The notes under the pieces: model-generated
Told to the model about the DNA's origin: nothing
Database searches by the model: none
The model's input: the letters and a program-made list of their open reading frames with translations, nothing else
NCBI GenBank assembly: GCA_030040695.1
Contig: JASHTE010000207.1
Span: 1 to 8,306 of the forward strand
Source: Vulcanimicrobiota bacterium
Lineage (GTDB): Bacteria > Vulcanimicrobiota > Vulcanimicrobiia > Vulcanimicrobiales > Vulcanimicrobiaceae
Reading direction: 5' to 3'
DNA length: 8,306 nucleotides
Position numbers and translations under genes: made by a program
In this document: one piece after another, positions 5,899 through 8,306 of the stretch
Numbering within the stretch: the stretch's first letter is position 1
How the letters are laid out: every line of letters begins with the position of its first letter

Positions 5899-7116
5899 CT
5901 ACGAGGACCGCAGTGATGCGACCATGAGGGCGCAGAGTTTGCGCGCTTCGGCGACGTCCACTGCACTGCGGCGGACGTAAATCTTACGCCAATAGGCGTT
6001 GCCCGTCAGCTTCGCGATGAGATCGGACGCGATGCGCGCGTCGACCAATCCCGCGGGCGTTCCCACCCACACGGTAGGCTTGGAGCCGTCTACGACGAGG
6101 GGGAGGCGATGCATCACTTGCGATTGCTCGTCGGACCAGATATTGGTGTCACCGTATCGCTCGCGCAGCGCCTTGTCGCATGCCTCGAAGGCGCGCAGGT
6201 CGCGAGCGGCATTGAACTCGGCGGCAAGCACGTAGATACGCAGGCGTTCGCGCAGCGCGACTGCGGCTTCGCTGTGCGCGCTCCCCAGTTCGTTCAGGAC
6301 GCGGAAATCGTCCCAGCGCAGAAACTCTTCGATCGCGTCGAGCGCGCGCGGGTTCGGCCAGAGCTCTTGCAGCACTTCATGGAGAATGTGCTCGAAAAGA
6401 CGCGTTGTGTGGTGGAAATAGACCGACGCGAACATCATGTAGCGTGCGGTCACGAACGATTCGAGCGCCACGACACCGCGGGAGTCGATGCCGAGCACGA
6501 CGTTACCGTCGCGCTCGAAGAGCCGCAACGACGCAAGCAGCTGCTCGACGTCGAAGCGTCCGCTCGCCACACCGGTGAAATAGGCGTCGCGCTGCAGGTA
6601 ATCCATGCGGTCGGCATCGAGGTTCGGGCCGCTCACAAGCTCGCGCAGCGCAGGATAACGTGTCTCCGGATCACCGAGGATGAGCGCAAGAACATCTTCG
6701 GGGTCGACGTCGAGGGCGGTGATTGCGCCGCGCAACTCCGGCAGCGCGAGCAGCTCTTGCGTGCGCTGTTCGTGGCGGACGCCGAGCACGGCTTCGCATG
6801 CGTGGCTAAACGGGCCGTGGCCGATGTCGTGCAGGAGAAGCGCGGCGCGGACGAGGCGACGCTGATACGCGATCTGCTTGGCATCTGAGAAGAACGCTCG
6901 GCCATGATGGACGATCTGATCGAAGGCTCGGCTTCCGACGGCAAGCGCGCCGAGCGCGTGCGTGAACCGCGAGTGCTCGGCGGAGGGGAAGGCGAGATAA
7001 GCAAGGCCGAGCTGGCGCAGACGGCGCATCCGTTGCATCTGCGGCAGATCGAGAAGACGCGCCTCACCGTCGTCGAGCTCAATGAAGCGGTGGACAGGAT
7101 CGAAAATCCGCTTCAT
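5899..7116 (-). CDS. HD-domain phosphohydrolase, SAMHD1/YwfO-like (COG1078 type), likely dNTP triphosphohydrolase
   Basis: A 405-residue protein. It begins MKRIFDPVHRFIELDD and has the metal-binding HD set: H53 (RFTHALGALAVG), H96-D97 (LLLHDIGHGPFSHACE) and D169 (NLDADRMDYLQRDA). These correspond to SAMHD1 H167, H206-D207 and D311. H115 (RHEQ) matches the region of SAMHD1 H233. SQMQ-type recognition is seen as LPQMQRMRRLRQLG (24-37). Members of this family hydrolyse dNTPs to nucleoside and triphosphate, sometimes under allosteric nucleotide control. Activity here is inferred from conserved residues. The last ~200 residues are less conserved and may carry oligomer or regulatory contacts. The start is ATG at 7116-7114, with GAGGG (7128-7124) 7 nt upstream. 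It diverges from dnaG, which fits a replication or dNTP-pool role, and converges on the antitoxin with a 2-nt gap and no terminator. Confidence 0.9.
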   Translation of the reverse strand: MKRIFDPVHRFIELDDGEARLLDLPQMQRMRRLRQLGLAYLAFPSAEHSRFTHALGALAVGSRAFDQIVHHGRAFFSDAKQIAYQRRLVRAALLLHDIGHGPFSHACEAVLGVRHEQRTQELLALPELRGAITALDVDPEDVLALILGDPETRYPALRELVSGPNLDADRMDYLQRDAYFTGVASGRFDVEQLLASLRLFERDGNVVLGIDSRGVVALESFVTARYMMFASVYFHHTTRLFEHILHEVLQELWPNPRALDAIEEFLRWDDFRVLNELGSAHSEAAVALRERLRIYVLAAEFNAARDLRAFEACDKALRERYGDTNIWSDEQSQVMHRLPLVVDGSKPTVWVGTPAGLVDARIASDLIAKLTGNAYWRKIYVRRSAVDVAEARKLCALMVASLRSS

Positions 7117-7125
7117 TCGGAGACC

Positions 7126-7212
7126 CTCGTTTCGTCCATGCCGGCGTCGCCTCGGGGTTCATTTACCATAGTAAACTTCACCCGCTCGGCTCCTTCGCCT
7201 GAACGAAACGAG
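7126..7212. repeat. Nested inverted repeats in the divergent HD-gene/dnaG spacer
   Basis: Outer arms CTCGTTTCGT (7126-7135) and ACGAAACGAG (7203-7212) are perfect 10-bp inverted repeats, 67 nt apart and centred at 7169. Inside them TTTAC (7162-7166) and GTAAA (7171-7175) form a second perfect dyad around CATA, centred at 7168.5. GGG/CCC triplets also sit at equal distance from the inner dyad on each side. The inner dyad is an AT-rich island in GC-rich DNA. In the direction of transcription both divergent leaders would carry the same ACGAAACGAG. I could not assign convincing -35/-10 boxes. Confidence 0.55.
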
Positions 7213-7271
7213 AGCCTCCTCTTCGTACCTGCCTTGAGGAATCTTGCCTATCTCAACGAATCTCCGTCGAG

Positions 7272-8306
7272 GTGCGTTTCGATCAGGCGGCCATCAGAGA
7301 GATCCACGCGCGTACCGACATTGCGTCGTTCATCGCGCAGTACGTACCATTGCGCAAGCGCGGCAACGATCTCGTCGGACTCTGTCCGTTCCATAACGAA
7401 AAGACACCGTCGTTTCACGTGCACCCCGATCGCGGCTTCTTCAAGTGTTTTGGCTGTGGCGTTGCCGGTGACGTCATCAGCTTCGTGCAGCGACGCGAAG
7501 GGATTCCCTTCGGCGAAGCGGTGCGGCTGCTCGCGGCGCGCGCCGGGGTGCAGCTCGAGCCGGAAACGCCCGAGGCGGCGCGGATGCGCAGCGAGCGCGA
7601 AACGATCTTCGAGGCGAACCGCCTCGCGGCCGCGTTCTTCGCGCGCGCGCTCGCGAGCGAGGAGGGCAAAGCCGCAAGCGCCTACCTCAAGCGCCGCGGC
7701 CTTACCGCGGAGACGACGCAGCGCTTCGGGCTCGGCTACGCACCGTCTGGATGGGATGCGCTCGTAACAGAGCTCGAGCGCAATGCGATCGACCTACGCA
7801 TCGCGGCGAAGGCGGGCCTCGTCAAGCCGAAGGAGCGAGGCGGTTTCTACGATTTCTATCGCGATCGCCTCATGATTCCGACGTACGCGACGACCGGCGA
7901 GGTGATCGCCTTTGGGGGGCGCGCGCTCGGTGATGCCGAGCCGAAGTATCTCAACACCGCGACGACGCCCGTATATACGAAGGGCCGCCATCTCTTTGCG
8001 CTCAACGTCGCGCGCCGCTCGGCGCAGCGCGACGGTGCATTCATCGTGGTCGAAGGCTACCTCGACTGCATCGCGCTCCACCAAGCCGGGTTCGAAAATG
8101 CCGTCGCCTCGCTCGGCACGTCGTTCACGCAAGAGCAGGCAAGCGAGCTACGCAAGTATGCCGAGCACGCCTTTCTCTGCTTCGACGGCGACGCCGCAGG
8201 GAGCGCGGCTGCAACTAAAGCCGTCGAAATTGCGTCTAGAGTGCTGGAGCACGCAGGCTCGAGCGTCCGCGTCGTGCTCCTCCCGCCGGGCGCGGATCCC
8301 GATTCG
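7272..8306 (+). CDS. dnaG: DNA primase DnaG, N-terminal 345 residues (3' end outside window)
   Basis: Makes RNA primers at the replication fork together with DnaB helicase. Frame 3 is open from GTG 7272 to the last base. The CHC2 zinc-binding domain has C38-x2-H41-x17-C59-x2-C62 (LCPFHNEKTPSFHV ... FFKCFGCGVAGD). A basic template-binding stretch, PKYLNTATTPVYTKGRHLF, lies at 224-242. The Toprim domain follows with E261 (VVEGYLDC) and D305/D307 (CFDGDAAG), matching the metal-binding acids E265, D309 and D311 of E. coli DnaG. The rest of Toprim and the helicase-binding domain lie beyond the window. I chose GTG 7272 because MRFDQAAIREIHARTDI aligns with known DnaG starts. No ATG or other GTG/TTG is in frame for at least 50 bases upstream, and the SD is weak. 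rpoD/sigA commonly follows dnaG and may lie just downstream. Confidence 0.95.
   Translation, partial: MRFDQAAIREIHARTDIASFIAQYVPLRKRGNDLVGLCPFHNEKTPSFHVHPDRGFFKCFGCGVAGDVISFVQRREGIPFGEAVRLLAARAGVQLEPETPEAARMRSERETIFEANRLAAAFFARALASEEGKAASAYLKRRGLTAETTQRFGLGYAPSGWDALVTELERNAIDLRIAAKAGLVKPKERGGFYDFYRDRLMIPTYATTGEVIAFGGRALGDAEPKYLNTATTPVYTKGRHLFALNVARRSAQRDGAFIVVEGYLDCIALHQAGFENAVASLGTSFTQEQASELRKYAEHAFLCFDGDAAGSAAATKAVEIASRVLEHAGSSVRVVLLPPGADPDS

Noticed and set aside
6109..6888. 259-residue plus-strand frame opposite the HD gene
   Set aside because: The minus-strand HD protein has a full metal-binding set. This frame is low in recognisable motifs and mirrors its codons.
6904..7767. 287-residue plus-strand frame crossing the HD start, the spacer and the dnaG start
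   Set aside because: It is out of frame with dnaG, becomes Arg/Ser-rich low complexity over the primase, and its first part is antisense to the HD gene.

Overview
The window is GC-rich, tightly packed bacterial DNA. It reads as a chromosomal housekeeping region with a small accessory insert. The order single-chain glycyl-tRNA synthetase, pyruvate phosphate dikinase, then (after an interruption) DnaG primase echoes the glyQS / ppdK-neighbourhood / dnaG / sigA cluster of Firmicutes and relatives. The base composition and the dimeric-type GlyRS do not suit a classical Firmicute. An under-sampled high-GC phylum such as Ca. Eremiobacterota or Armatimonadota is a reasonable but unproven guess.

Bases 1-5179 are all on the + strand and look like one operon. 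It holds the C-terminal end of a membrane glycosyltransferase (1-255), glyS (270-1610) and ppdK (1607-4276, GTG start overlapping the glyS stop). These are followed by a small VOC-fold protein (4282-4596), a DUF5069 gene split by a -1 frameshift (4609-5045) and a possible 45-residue one-helix membrane peptide (5042-5179). Gaps are 14 nt or less throughout, and two junctions overlap as GTGA. The run ends in a hairpin-containing stretch that resembles a dispersed intergenic repeat.

Bases 5180-5896 hold a BrnT-like toxin and an overlapping helix-turn-helix antitoxin. In front lies a TTGACA -35 box with a 6-bp dyad in the spacer, a plausible autoregulatory operator. The toxin's conserved N-terminus has no in-frame start codon unless one base is restored after ATGCC. 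This is the same CC|G signature as the DUF5069 frameshift, so both may be consensus errors at C runs rather than real pseudogenes.

Bases 5899-7116 (minus strand) encode a SAMHD1-like HD-domain phosphohydrolase that converges on the antitoxin with only 2 nt between stops. Divergent from it, dnaG begins at GTG 7272 and runs off the window. It carries an intact zinc-binding motif and the start of the Toprim domain. The 155-nt divergent spacer holds two nested inverted repeats with almost the same centre.

I found no tRNA, rRNA, CRISPR array or insertion sequence. I do not see a clearly unprecedented system. The best leads are the frameshift signature, the BrnT/HTH module with its operator, and the nested symmetric element between the HD gene and dnaG.
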